Below are positions 18,778 through 31,474 of a stretch of DNA of 64,000 nucleotides, piece after piece (the first letter of the stretch is position 1; each line of letters begins with the position of its first letter). Under the pieces are notes generated by a model that worked only from the letters and a program-made list of their open reading frames with translations, was not told where the DNA came from and searched no databases. The DNA lies in assembly GCF_021556435.1 (NCBI RefSeq), contig NZ_JAKGCU010000027.1, forward strand, positions 1 through 64,000, given 5' to 3'. Source of the DNA: Gordonia tangerina (lineage in GTDB: Bacteria; Actinomycetota; Actinomycetes; Mycobacteriales; Mycobacteriaceae). The position numbers and the translations under genes are program-made.

Positions 18778-20091
18778 TCACGCACTCGCGGCGTCGGTGA
18801 CGTGGGGCGTTGTCACACCCAGCCGATCGCGCAGGGTGGTGACGTACCAGTTGATGAATGCCTCCACCTGGAACTCCGACGGGCCGTAGGGACCGGGAAC
18901 GTAGGCGGGACTGCTGATGCCCTGATGTGCGAGCGCGACGAGGTCGGCGTCCTGTTGGTTGGTGGTCTCCCACATGCCGGTGAGATGGTCGAGGTCATAG
19001 TCGACACCCTCCTCGGCGTCGCGATGGACCAGCCAGGTGGTGCGAACCAGTGTCTTGTCCGCGGCGACGGGGATCACCGAGAACAGCAGTGCGTGATCGC
19101 TCGTCACGTGCAGCCACATGTTGGGCTGCAGGTGCATGGAGAGCCGGCCGAGCTGCGCCTCGGGGATGTCGGTCAACAACCGGCCGCAGGCCGCGGTGCC
19201 GTCCAGGGTGAAGGACTCGCCGGCGAGATCGAGAGCTTCTCGCTCGATGTGGAAACCCGTTGGGCGGGTGTCGAGTTGCTCGATCCTGGGGTAGGGGAGC
19301 CCCCGCCGATCCCAGATCTCGATCTGCGCCGCGGTGGCCCGCCGGTAGCGATCGAAGACCGGTGCGAGCCGGCTGGGGATGGCGTCGGTGCTGCTGTAGC
19401 CCCAGGTGGGGAAGAACACGTTGAGCAGTTCGGGATGCCCGCCGCAGTGGTAGCACTCGCGGTTGTTCTCCATGGCGAGTTTCCAGTTGCCGTTCTCGAC
19501 GAGGTCGGTTTGTTTGGCCACCTTCGCTTCGGCGAGGCGGTGCGGTGCCAGGTACGGCTCGACGATGCCGACCACCTCGTCGATGTCGTTGGGAGGTTCG
19601 TCGGCGAGGCAGATGAACACGAGTCCGGCGATCGTGCGGACGTGGACCGAACGCAGCGAGTAGCAGGACTTGTCGAAGCCGGGCGCCTGCGCGTCGGCGA
19701 ACTCGAGGCGGCCGTCCATGCCATAGGTCCAGGAGTGATAGCTGCACACGATGGTGCCGGTGGAGCCGTTCGGTTCGGTGAGCAGACGCGCGCCGCGGTG
19801 ACGGCACACATTGTGATGGGCTCGGACCCGGCCGAGGTCATCGCGCGCGACGATCACCGACCGTGAGCCGAAGGTGATGGTCACGTAGTCGCCGGGCTCG
19901 CTGATCTCGGCCTCAGTCGCGACGAAAAGCCAAGACTTGGAGAAGATCTCGTCGAGATCGAGATCGAAGAACTCCTGGCTCACGTAGAACGAGGCGGGCA
20001 GGCTCTGGTCCGGTACGCGTTCGGAGATCAGCGTATCCGCGTCGGATGCGGGACCCGGCGCGGTCGTCGGTCCGACGAAGGGTGCGGTCAT
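18778..20091 (-). CDS. gbcA: Rieske-type oxygenase, glycine betaine monooxygenase large subunit
   Basis: It removes one methyl group from glycine betaine to give dimethylglycine and formaldehyde. It has 437 aa from the ATG at 20091 (MTAPFVGPTT); the frame is open further upstream without similarity. The Rieske cluster ligands are Cys96, His98, Cys116 and His119 (HHNVCRHRGARLL, TIVCSYHSWTYGMDG). The mononuclear iron site follows at NWKLAMENNRECYHCGGHPE (His215, His219). It is the first gene of the minus-strand betaine operon, with 319 bp of non-coding sequence in front. Related enzymes act on carnitine or stachydrine; the sarcosine and dimethylglycine genes downstream favour betaine. Confidence 0.92.
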   Translation of the reverse strand: MTAPFVGPTTAPGPASDADTLISERVPDQSLPASFYVSQEFFDLDLDEIFSKSWLFVATEAEISEPGDYVTITFGSRSVIVARDDLGRVRAHHNVCRHRGARLLTEPNGSTGTIVCSYHSWTYGMDGRLEFADAQAPGFDKSCYSLRSVHVRTIAGLVFICLADEPPNDIDEVVGIVEPYLAPHRLAEAKVAKQTDLVENGNWKLAMENNRECYHCGGHPELLNVFFPTWGYSSTDAIPSRLAPVFDRYRRATAAQIEIWDRRGLPYPRIEQLDTRPTGFHIEREALDLAGESFTLDGTAACGRLLTDIPEAQLGRLSMHLQPNMWLHVTSDHALLFSVIPVAADKTLVRTTWLVHRDAEEGVDYDLDHLTGMWETTNQQDADLVALAHQGISSPAYVPGPYGPSEFQVEAFINWYVTTLRDRLGVTTPHVTDAASA

Positions 20092-20306
20092 CGGCGTGGT
20101 GGCCTCTCTGCGCGGTCCTCCCGGCCGGGAGATCGGTGGGCGCACAGTCGGATCGGCGTGCAGGCAGACCTGCCGCCGAGGGGCTTGTCGTGGGGGAGTC
20201 TTCTGATGTTGCGTGACACGCAACGACGCGCATCGACTGCAACAAGTGTGCGACCAGCGGGTAGCCGTGTCAAGCGATAGGTCTCGCGACAACAACCACA
20301 CGGGAA

Positions 20307-20374
20307 CAACCACATGGGGAACTGACATTCACGGCGGTTGTAACTCCCGTGGATGTCAGTTCCCGGTGTGGTTG
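20307..20374. repeat. Large inverted repeat in the gbcA-esterase intergenic region
   Basis: Two 28-nt arms at 20307-20334 and 20347-20374 match at 25 of 28 positions around a 12-nt loop (CGGTTGTAACTC). Part of the arm (CAACCACACGGGAAC) recurs just outside, at 20293-20307. The gene-free stretch 20092-20410 has the gbcA promoter side at the left and the 3' end of the esterase gene at the right, both minus strand. The hairpin may be a terminator for the esterase or an operator for gbcA. There is no clear U-tract. Nothing else is recognisable in the stretch. Confidence 0.7.
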
Positions 20375-20410
20375 CGACAGGGTGGGTGCGAGGCGGGCCG
20401 GGCGGTGTGG

Positions 20411-21412
20411 TCAGCCCATTGCGCGTAAGAACTCCGCCGCCTCGCGCAACGCCACCCGGGATTCGGGAGCCAGGCGAGGGAACATCTGGAACACGTGCCC
20501 TTGCCCGGGCCATTCCTGCAGTCGCACATCGGCGCCCGCCGCTCGCATGACCCGTGCGATGGCGCGCGCATCGTCGCCCATCACCTCGAGCCCACCGACC
20601 TGGATCAGCGTGGGCGGCAGCGTCATCGCCTCATCGAGAGTGATGCGCATCCGGGGGTGATCCGGCGTGGTCGAACCTGTGTACAGCTGCAGGATACGTT
20701 GGGCCGACACGGCATCGATGACGGGATCGCGGGTGCCCCGCAACTGGTTGGCAACCGCCAGGTCGAAGGTGGGGTCGTAGAGAGGGGAGAACAACACCAG
20801 CCCGCGAGGTTGGCCGACACCCCGCCGATGGTTGTCGGCGAGCAGGTCGAGCGCCAGATGACCTCCCGCCGAGTCGCCGCCCACGACGATCTGCTCTGGA
20901 CGGTAGCCCTGGGCGAGCAGCCAGTGGTACCCGCGGATCGCGTCGTCGCCGGCACTCGGGAACCGATACTCGGGACCGAGGCGGTAGTCCAGGCTGAACG
21001 CCGACAACCCGGTCTGCCGCGAGAGTCGGGCGACCAACCCACGGTGAGTGCGCGCCGAGCAGACGACGTACCCGCTGCCGTGCAGGTAGTAGAGAATCCG
21101 TGTCTCGGCGGGTCGGTCCGGTCGCGCCGGGCCGCCGTGGGCGCCGACCCACTCGCCGCGCACCTGGCCGTTGGAGACGAACTCGTGCACACGCTCGGCC
21201 CGGGTACCGGCCGGGACCGGAGACATCGCCACCAGGGTCCGGTTGACACCGGGGCGCATCGCCGAGATCAGTCGCGGCGATGGGCCGGACCGCCCCATCC
21301 CGGCGACCATCAGAGGTTGGGCCACGCGGGCCAGATAGCTGTTGACGGCCCGGGAGCGGAGCGAGCCCGCGCCTCTCGGGCGCCACTGCTGATCGGTTGT
21401 CCGTACACTCAC
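20411..21412 (-). CDS. Alpha/beta hydrolase, hormone-sensitive-lipase (HSL) type esterase
   Basis: A protein of 333 aa with the HSL/esterase_lipase fold. The oxyanion motif is HGSG (ILYYLHGSGYVVCSARTHR) rather than the usual HGGG. The nucleophile serine is in VVGGDSAGGHLALDLL, with DYRLGPEYRFPSAGDDAIRG upstream as in the family. The catalytic His is in EWPGQGHVFQMFP, and the Asp is probably in the GLEVMGDDARA segment. It resembles mycobacterial Lip-type carboxylesterases. No signal peptide is seen, so it is probably cytosolic or membrane associated. It ends near a large inverted repeat. The substrate is unknown. Confidence 0.9.
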   Translation of the reverse strand: MSVRTTDQQWRPRGAGSLRSRAVNSYLARVAQPLMVAGMGRSGPSPRLISAMRPGVNRTLVAMSPVPAGTRAERVHEFVSNGQVRGEWVGAHGGPARPDRPAETRILYYLHGSGYVVCSARTHRGLVARLSRQTGLSAFSLDYRLGPEYRFPSAGDDAIRGYHWLLAQGYRPEQIVVGGDSAGGHLALDLLADNHRRGVGQPRGLVLFSPLYDPTFDLAVANQLRGTRDPVIDAVSAQRILQLYTGSTTPDHPRMRITLDEAMTLPPTLIQVGGLEVMGDDARAIARVMRAAGADVRLQEWPGQGHVFQMFPRLAPESRVALREAAEFLRAMG

Positions 21413-21771
21413 AACTCGACGCTAACCCTGTGAGCAGTTTCCGAGGACCATTTCAGGCTCATACGCTGCGCAATCATCACGATTGTGCTATCCGGATTTC
21501 GATACTGGGTACCCGCCGTGAGAAAATGGCTGACAATGCTTTCGCGTAAGCAGGGTGGTGCCGGGGAGAACGACTCGACCCGGGTGCGCCGTCAGCAATG
21601 GGGCTGACACGGACACCGCCACGTGGCCCACGGACCTCCCAGGTCAGCCCAACGATTCGGGAGGCATCGCCAGGCCGGTGGCGGCGTCGACATGGACAGA
21701 CGTCACAGTGTCCGTCAATGGACACGAGGGTGAATGCGTGCGCAGCGTCGCGCACACAGTGAGGCGAACTT
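21413..21771 (+). other. Gene-free leader in front of gltB
   Basis: These 359 bp separate the divergent esterase and gltB genes. A Shine-Dalgarno-like GAGG lies 9 nt before the gltB start at 21772. A stretch of lower GC around 21465-21545 (containing GCTGACAATGC) is the most promoter-like part. I see no convincing dyad operator, riboswitch or small gene here. Confidence 0.4.
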
Positions 21772-26350
<4,579 letters not shown>

Positions 26351-26358
<8 letters not shown>

Positions 26359-27805
26359 CCCCAGAGGATTTCTCAAGCACACCGAGCGGGAGTTGCCCGA
26401 CCGGCGGCCGGTCGAGCTGCGACTGCTGGACTGGAAAGAGGTATACACCGACTTCGACAAGAAGGAACTGCAGACGCAGGCAAGCCGCTGCATGGACTGC
26501 GGTATACCCTTCTGCCACAACGGCTGCCCGCTGGGGAACCTGATTCCCGAGTGGAACGACCTGGTCTACAACGACCGGTGGCGCGACGGAATCGAGCGGC
26601 TGCACGCGACCAACAATTTCCCGGAGTTCACCGGGCGGCTGTGCCCGGCGCCGTGTGAGGCGTCGTGCGTGCTGGGTATCAACCAGCCCGCCGTGACCAT
26701 CAAGCAGGTGGAGGTCGAGCTCATCGACAACGCCTTCGAGAACGGTTGGGTCGCCCCGGTGCTGCCGACGGAGAAGACCGGCAAGTCGGTTGCCGTCATC
26801 GGCTCCGGCCCGGCCGGACTCGCCGCCGCCCAGCAGATGACCCGCGCCGGACACGACGTGACACTGTTCGAGCGGGCCGATCGCATCGGCGGGCTGCTGC
26901 GCTACGGCATCCCCGAGTTCAAGATGGAAAAGCGCCACATCGATCGCCGGCTGGCGCAGATGGAGGCAGAGGGCACCGTCTTCAAAACCGGTGTGAACGT
27001 GGGCGTCGACGTCACCGTCGAGCAGTTGCGCGCCGACTTCGACGCGGTGATCCTGGCCAACGGCTCCACCATCGGCCGTGATCTGCCGATCCCGGGCCGC
27101 GAACTCGACGGCATCCATCAGGCGATGGAGTTCCTCCCGCAGGCCAACCGGGTGCAGCTCGGCGACACCGTCGAGGGCCAGATCTCCGCCAAGGGCAAGA
27201 AGGTCGTCATCATCGGCGGCGGCGACACCGGCGCCGACTGCCTGGGTACCTCGCTGCGCCAAGGCGCCGAGATCGTGCACCAGTTCGAGATCATGCCCAA
27301 GCCGCCGATCGAGCGTGCCGAGTCCACGCCGTGGCCGACCTACCCGCTGATGTACCGCGTGTCGTCGGCGCACGAGGAGGGCGGCGAGCGCGTCTACTCG
27401 GTCAACACCGAGGAGTTCATCGGCAGCGACGGCAAGGTCACCGCCCTCAAGGCCCACGAGGTCGTCATGCGCGACGGTCGCTTCGAGAAGGTCGAGGGCA
27501 GCGAGTTCGAGCTGGAATGCGACCTGGTGCTCTTCGCGATGGGCTTTGTCGGGCCCGAACGCGGCGACCTGCTCGACAAGATGGGCGTCGAATACGACCA
27601 GCGCGGCAACATCAAGCGCGACGACGATTTCGCGGCCATCGGGCAGGACGGAGTCTTCGTGGCCGGTGACGCCGGGCGTGGCCAGTCGCTGATCGTGTGG
27701 GCGATCGCCGAGGGGCGCTCGGCGGCCGCGGCAGCCGACGCCTACCTCGCCGGCCGCTCGGACCTGCCGGCGCCGATCGTGCCCACCCAGGTGGCGCAGC
27801 GCTGA
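26351..27805 (+). CDS. gltD: Glutamate synthase small subunit
   Basis: The NADPH-oxidising flavoprotein subunit: feeds electrons through iron-sulfur clusters to GltB. It has 484 aa; the start is GTG at 26351, inside the end of gltB. The N-terminal iron-sulfur region has two cysteine groups: [20 protein letters not shown] and [13 protein letters not shown]. The FAD fold is [20 protein letters not shown] and the NADPH fold [20 protein letters not shown]; the C-terminal [20 protein letters not shown] closes the FAD site. A strong hairpin terminator follows 12 bp downstream, so gltBD form a two-gene operon. Confidence 0.97.
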
Positions 27806-27817
27806 GCTCAGACGCAT

Positions 27818-27857
27818 GAGAAGTGCCGCGGGTGGGTATCCATCCGCGGCACTTCTC
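27818..27857 (+). terminator. Terminator hairpin after gltD
   Basis: A perfect 14-bp stem (GAGAAGTGCCGCGG at 27818-27831 with its complement at 27844-27857) closes a 12-nt loop, 12 bp after the gltD stop. Only a weak T-rich trail follows, as is common for high-GC actinobacteria. Confidence 0.75.
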
Positions 27858-27966
27858 GATTGTGCGGCTTTACACTGAAGCGCCATCCGACGCCGCAGTC
27901 GACAATTTGACGACACCGCGCCCTGGGCCGCTCCTGATGTGGTGAACTGATGGCAAGGTGGTTAGA

Positions 27967-27986
27967 TGTCCCCACCGCTGGGGGCA
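27967..27986. promoter_or_regulatory. Candidate operator upstream of the double TetR gene
   Basis: The 20-bp palindrome TGTCCCCACCGCTGGGGGCA has 8-nt arms (one G.T-type mismatch) and a 4-nt centre. It ends 23 bp before the TetR start at 28010. Position and size suit an autoregulatory TetR operator; a simple RNA hairpin in the leader is the alternative. Confidence 0.4.
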
Positions 27987-28009
27987 CCTGCACGACCGAC
28001 AGGATTGCC

Positions 28010-29221
28010 ATGACCACTCTGCCCGCGGATGCGGTGGTGGATCGACGCACCAGGCCCAAGGACCGCAAGCAACGAATCCTCATCAAGGCGGCAGAACTCT
28101 TCCGCGCCTCGGGGTACGCCGCGGTCGCGATGAGCGACATCGCTGCGGGAGTCGGTATCGGGCCCAGCGCGCTGTACCGGCACTATCGCAACAAACAGGA
28201 ACTCCTGCTCGCCGCGTTCGACCAGGCCTTGTGTCGTTACGAGGAGGCGGTACGTGGCGTCGATGACCCGTTCGAGGTCGCGCGCAACGTGGTCGGTATC
28301 GCGGCTCAATCCCAAACCCTCGACGCGCTCTGGAGCCGCGACAAGGGCCACGTCGGCCCCGTGGCACGAAGCGAGCTGCGGGTGCGCATCGTCGAGGTGT
28401 CCGAGACGATTGCCGCCGCCATCGCGAAGGACGCGCCGCCGGATGCGGTCCCTGCCGACGCCGCCGCATGGTCGATCCTGGCCATGGTGAATTGGCCGGG
28501 ACATCGGCCGCTACCGGTGCCGCCCGGCGACCGGGACCGCGTGTTGTCTGCGGCAGTGCGCGCCGCGGTGGAATGCGCGCGTCGGCCTGACTCGTCACCC
28601 GACATGGCGCCTCGGGTCACCGACCTGCCGGTGCCGATGGATCCGGGCGCCGGACTGCTGCCCGTCGCACGCCGCGAGGCCGTGTTGAACGCGGCCATCA
28701 CCATGTTCGCGGTGCACGGGTACAGCAACGTCAGCCTCGATGACATCGGCGACGTCGTCGGCATCGCCGGCCCGAGTGTCTACAATCACTTCAGCAGCAA
28801 GCGTGAACTCCTGGCATGCGGCCTCGACCGCGCCGTCGCGGCGATGTGGCTGGAGCTGGGACAGGTGTTGTCGCGCAGCGTGGACGCCGCCCAGGCGCTC
28901 GACGACCTGCTGGCCTGTTACGCGCGTTTCGCGCAGGCACACTGGGATCTCATCGCGGTCAGCCTGTCGCACTCCGTAGCCCTCGACGACGAGGCCCTGC
29001 TGGCATTGGCGCGGGCCTACCAGGACTACGTCGGCGAGTGGCGCCGGCTGGTGCAGGCGTGCCGGCCCGAACTGCGGTCCGACGAAGCCCACGCCCTGGT
29101 GGAATTGGCGTTGGCAGTGATCAACGGTGTGGTGCGCGTGGACAACCTACGTGGACCGGCCCTGCCTGGCCATGCACAACTACTGGCCAAAGCGGTGCTG
29201 AACGCACCGCTGCCCGTCTGA
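28010..29221 (+). CDS. Tandem TetR-family regulator (two TetR DNA-binding domains in one chain)
   Basis: A protein of 403 aa from the ATG at 28010 (MTTLPADAVVDRRTRPKDRK), preceded by CAGGAT. The first TetR HTH is at about residues 20-68 (ILIKAAELFRASGYAAVAMS, IGPSALYRHYRNKQELLLAA) with its own helical domain to about residue 195. A second complete HTH lies at about residues 220-268 (AVLNAAITMFAVHGYSNVSL, IAGPSVYNHFSSKRELLACG) followed by a second C-terminal domain. TetR proteins are normally about 200 aa and dimerise; this chain may be a pre-formed pseudo-dimer. It stands alone between gltD and an SRPBCC gene in convergent orientation. The ligand is unknown. Confidence 0.9.
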   Translation: MTTLPADAVVDRRTRPKDRKQRILIKAAELFRASGYAAVAMSDIAAGVGIGPSALYRHYRNKQELLLAAFDQALCRYEEAVRGVDDPFEVARNVVGIAAQSQTLDALWSRDKGHVGPVARSELRVRIVEVSETIAAAIAKDAPPDAVPADAAAWSILAMVNWPGHRPLPVPPGDRDRVLSAAVRAAVECARRPDSSPDMAPRVTDLPVPMDPGAGLLPVARREAVLNAAITMFAVHGYSNVSLDDIGDVVGIAGPSVYNHFSSKRELLACGLDRAVAAMWLELGQVLSRSVDAAQALDDLLACYARFAQAHWDLIAVSLSHSVALDDEALLALARAYQDYVGEWRRLVQACRPELRSDEAHALVELALAVINGVVRVDNLRGPALPGHAQLLAKAVLNAPLPV

Positions 29222-29244
29222 GAACTTCCGGTCGCGACGCGGGA

Positions 29245-29679
29245 TCAGCGCGAGGCCAGCACTCTGGTCATCTGAGTCGGCACGGTGTCGGCGAGTCGCT
29301 GGAAGGCGAGTTGCGCGATCGGGTCGGCGAGGCGGGCCAGGCCGTTGAACTCCACATGCGCCCGATAGGTGATGACCGTCGAGGTGGCGTTCTCGGCGCG
29401 GAAGCTCAGGTCGTCGACCGATGTCGCGGTCTTGTTGCGGCCGGTGAACACGAGGTGATCGGGTGCATCCGCGGTCAATTCGTAGGTCAGCGTCGTCGAC
29501 ATACCGAACAACTTGCTCTCGTTGTGCCAGCGGGTGCCCTCGTTGACCGGGTCCGTGCCGATCTGCTCACACGTCTGGGTGCCCGGGTCCCATTCGACGG
29601 CGTTGGCGAAGTCGCGCAGGTAGGCGACGACCTCGTCGCGGGGACGCGGCACGGTGAAGGTGCGGGAGACATCGACCAT
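29245..29679 (-). CDS. SRPBCC-family protein (polyketide cyclase/START-like fold)
   Basis: A small soluble protein of 144 aa. The ATG at 29679 is chosen because AAGGAG lies 5 nt upstream. The pattern SRTFTVPRPRDEVVAYLRDF, then WDPGTQTCEQIG, GTRWHNESK and a C-terminal amphipathic helix (ADPIAQLAFQRLADTVPTQM) is typical of SRPBCC (Bet v1-like) proteins, which bind hydrophobic ligands. Mycobacteriales have many such paralogues, mostly of unknown role. It is convergent with the TetR gene (23-bp gap) and divergent from the cutinase gene. Confidence 0.85.
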   Translation of the reverse strand: MVDVSRTFTVPRPRDEVVAYLRDFANAVEWDPGTQTCEQIGTDPVNEGTRWHNESKLFGMSTTLTYELTADAPDHLVFTGRNKTATSVDDLSFRAENATSTVITYRAHVEFNGLARLADPIAQLAFQRLADTVPTQMTRVLASR

Positions 29680-29843
29680 GGTCACTCCTTGTTGCGCGAT
29701 CGACGCGCGGCGTCGGTGGGGGTTGTCGTAGGAGTATTCGGCGCGACCCGAGACCGCGGATGGGTCAGTAGACTCGGGCCCGCGAGATTCGGGTTGCAGG
29801 GCCCCGGTTCCGGCGGCACCGGGCGGGTGAGGGAGGGACGACG

Positions 29844-30734
29844 ATGCGGTTGCGCGCGTTGATGATCTGGTTGACCACAGTCGTGTCGGCGATCGGCGCC
29901 ACGGTGGCCATCACGGCTCCGGCGGCCGGCGCACCGCAAGGCTGCCCGAAGCTCTACGTGCTGGCGATACCGGGTACCTGGGCCGACGGCACGAACCCCG
30001 GGATTCTGGGGGATGTCACCGCGGGCCTCGGTGCCGAGACCGCCGTGCAGTTCGTCGGCTACGACGCCACGGCATTCCCCTGGGAGAAGGCGGTGTACGG
30101 CAAGTCGAAGGCACAGGCCGTCGCCAACACCACCGGCTTGGCGCGGACCATGCTCAACCGCTGCCCGCGCACCCGCATTGCGGTTGTCGGCTACAGCCAG
30201 GGCGCCGACGCTGCCGGCGACTTCGCCTCCGAGGTCGGCACCGGGCGCGCGGCGATCCGCCCCAGCGCAGTCGCGGGTGTGGTGCTGATCTCCGATCCGC
30301 GCAGATCTGCACGCGACAACCTCGTCGGCCCGCCCCTGCGCGGGGAGGGCAGCGGGGGACCGCGGCTGGACGGCATGGGGTGGGTGTCGCCGCGTGCATT
30401 CACCATCTGCGAGCCCGGCGACCTCTACTGCAACGTGCCGCAGGATTACTTCCTCACCCGCATCGTCGGCTACCTCGCGGAGACCAGCGACCCCACGCCG
30501 AGCCAGATCGGCCAGTACCAGGCAGAAGCCGGGGCGATCATCACCGAACTCCTCACCCTGGGCGGGCCCGGCAAGATCGTCGAGGAACTCAGCAATGCGC
30601 GGGCCCGCGAGCAGATCACCTCGTTCAATCGCTTCCTGCAGTCGGGTGCGCACAGCAACTACGCCACATTTAAGGTTCGGCCGGGTGTGACGGCAGTCCA
30701 GTGGGCACACAACCATCTCGCCCGACTGGCGTGA
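29844..30734 (+). CDS. Secreted cutinase-family serine esterase
   Basis: A protein of 296 aa with a Sec signal peptide (MRLRALMIWLTTVVSAIGAT then AAGA-PQGCPK, cleavage near residue 30). The cutinase fold is shown by CPKLYVLAIPGTWADG, the nucleophile in TRIAVVGYSQGADAAGDFAS, a cysteine pair around ICEPGDLYCNVPQ and the catalytic Asp/His region ending in FLQSGAHSNY. Mycobacterial cutinase-like proteins hydrolyse lipids or esters in the cell envelope. A strong GGGAGGGA lies 5 nt before the ATG. It is longer than typical cutinases (about 220 aa), with a C-terminal helical extension of about 70 residues. Confidence 0.9.
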   Translation: MRLRALMIWLTTVVSAIGATVAITAPAAGAPQGCPKLYVLAIPGTWADGTNPGILGDVTAGLGAETAVQFVGYDATAFPWEKAVYGKSKAQAVANTTGLARTMLNRCPRTRIAVVGYSQGADAAGDFASEVGTGRAAIRPSAVAGVVLISDPRRSARDNLVGPPLRGEGSGGPRLDGMGWVSPRAFTICEPGDLYCNVPQDYFLTRIVGYLAETSDPTPSQIGQYQAEAGAIITELLTLGGPGKIVEELSNARAREQITSFNRFLQSGAHSNYATFKVRPGVTAVQWAHNHLARLA

Positions 30735-31023
30735 TCCGGGTGTGAGATGGTCTGGTTCGTCCGTCGGTCGTACCCAGCTGTGTTTCTGCTCACAAATTTT
30801 CGCCTGTCGCTACCGAATTCGTAACGATTCCGATGCGATGATCGACGTACAGACAGCAACGGCTTTACCTTGACGGCCCGGCGGCAGGGTCTGAGTGTGG
30901 CGAAGACAACGTCTGTTGAACGCGCTATATCGCTTGGGCCGAGCCCGTCGACCGACTAAAGTAAGCCGAGTTCGACACCATGAAGAGCGAGTCCACGGTA
31001 GTAAAGCAGGGAAGTGATTGGTC

Positions 31024-31176
31024 ATGAGGTTGTCCAATACATCCTCCGGTCCACGCCGCCAAGCCAGGCTGAGTTCGATCACCGGTCGATTCGGCCGTGC
31101 GCGATCCGCTCGTTCGTTTCCCGCCGAGGCGGAACGCCTGATCACCCCGGCCGAACTGCGCCGTCTGCAGGCCTGA
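31024..31176 (+). CDS. Possible small basic protein (50 aa)
   Basis: This frame of 50 codons starts at ATG 31024, 9 nt after CAGGGAAG, and ends at TGA 31174-31176. The product is Arg-rich (SGPRRQARLSSITGRFGRAR) with a non-repetitive end, ERLITPAELRRLQA, that looks like a real helix. A 15-codon frame (30980-31027, MKSESTVVKQGSDWS) ends in an ATGA overlap with the start, as in coupled leader peptides. The preceding 290 bp after the cutinase gene have comparatively low GC and promoter-like patches (for example TTGAAC and ACTAAAGT) but no other gene. I do not recognise the family; coding status is plausible, not proven. Confidence 0.42.
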   Translation: MRLSNTSSGPRRQARLSSITGRFGRARSARSFPAEAERLITPAELRRLQA

Positions 31177-31188
31177 CGGACACCTCTG

Positions 31189-31425
31189 TCAGCCGCGGGT
31201 CACCCGGCAGATCTGGCCACCGAGTTCCACCACGTCACCGCGCGTGAGCTGGCGCCCACGCCGCGTCTCCACCTCGCCGTTGACCGACACGTCGCCGTCG
31301 GCGATCACTTCTTTCGCCTCGGCGCCCGAGTCGATGAGGTTGGCCAACTTCAGAAACTGGCCCAACCGGATCGACTCGTCGCGGATGGGCACCTCGTCGA
31401 TATCGGATCCGTCCACGGTCCACAT
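31189..31425 (-). CDS. S4-domain RNA-binding protein
   Basis: A protein of 78 aa consisting almost entirely of an S4 fold: SIRLGQFLKLANLIDSGAEA, KEVIADGDVSVNGEVETRRG, RQLTRGDVVELGGQICRV. This matches YbcJ/YaaA-type single S4 proteins that bind structured RNA, often ribosome related. The ATG at 31425 is preceded by GAGG with 9-nt spacing; an alternative upstream ATG at 31476 would overlap the divergent lysX start. It is divergent from lysX with 49 bp between starts. Confidence 0.88.
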   Translation of the reverse strand: MWTVDGSDIDEVPIRDESIRLGQFLKLANLIDSGAEAKEVIADGDVSVNGEVETRRGRQLTRGDVVELGGQICRVTRG

Positions 31426-31474
31426 ATTGCCCAACCTCGGCCAGATGGGCGAGCCCGCCCCGTAACGTTTAGCC

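Noticed and set aside
27950-28009. Upstream start of the tandem TetR gene (20 extra residues)
   Set aside because: The extension has no family similarity, covers the palindrome and lacks a ribosome-binding site; the ATG at 28010 has one.
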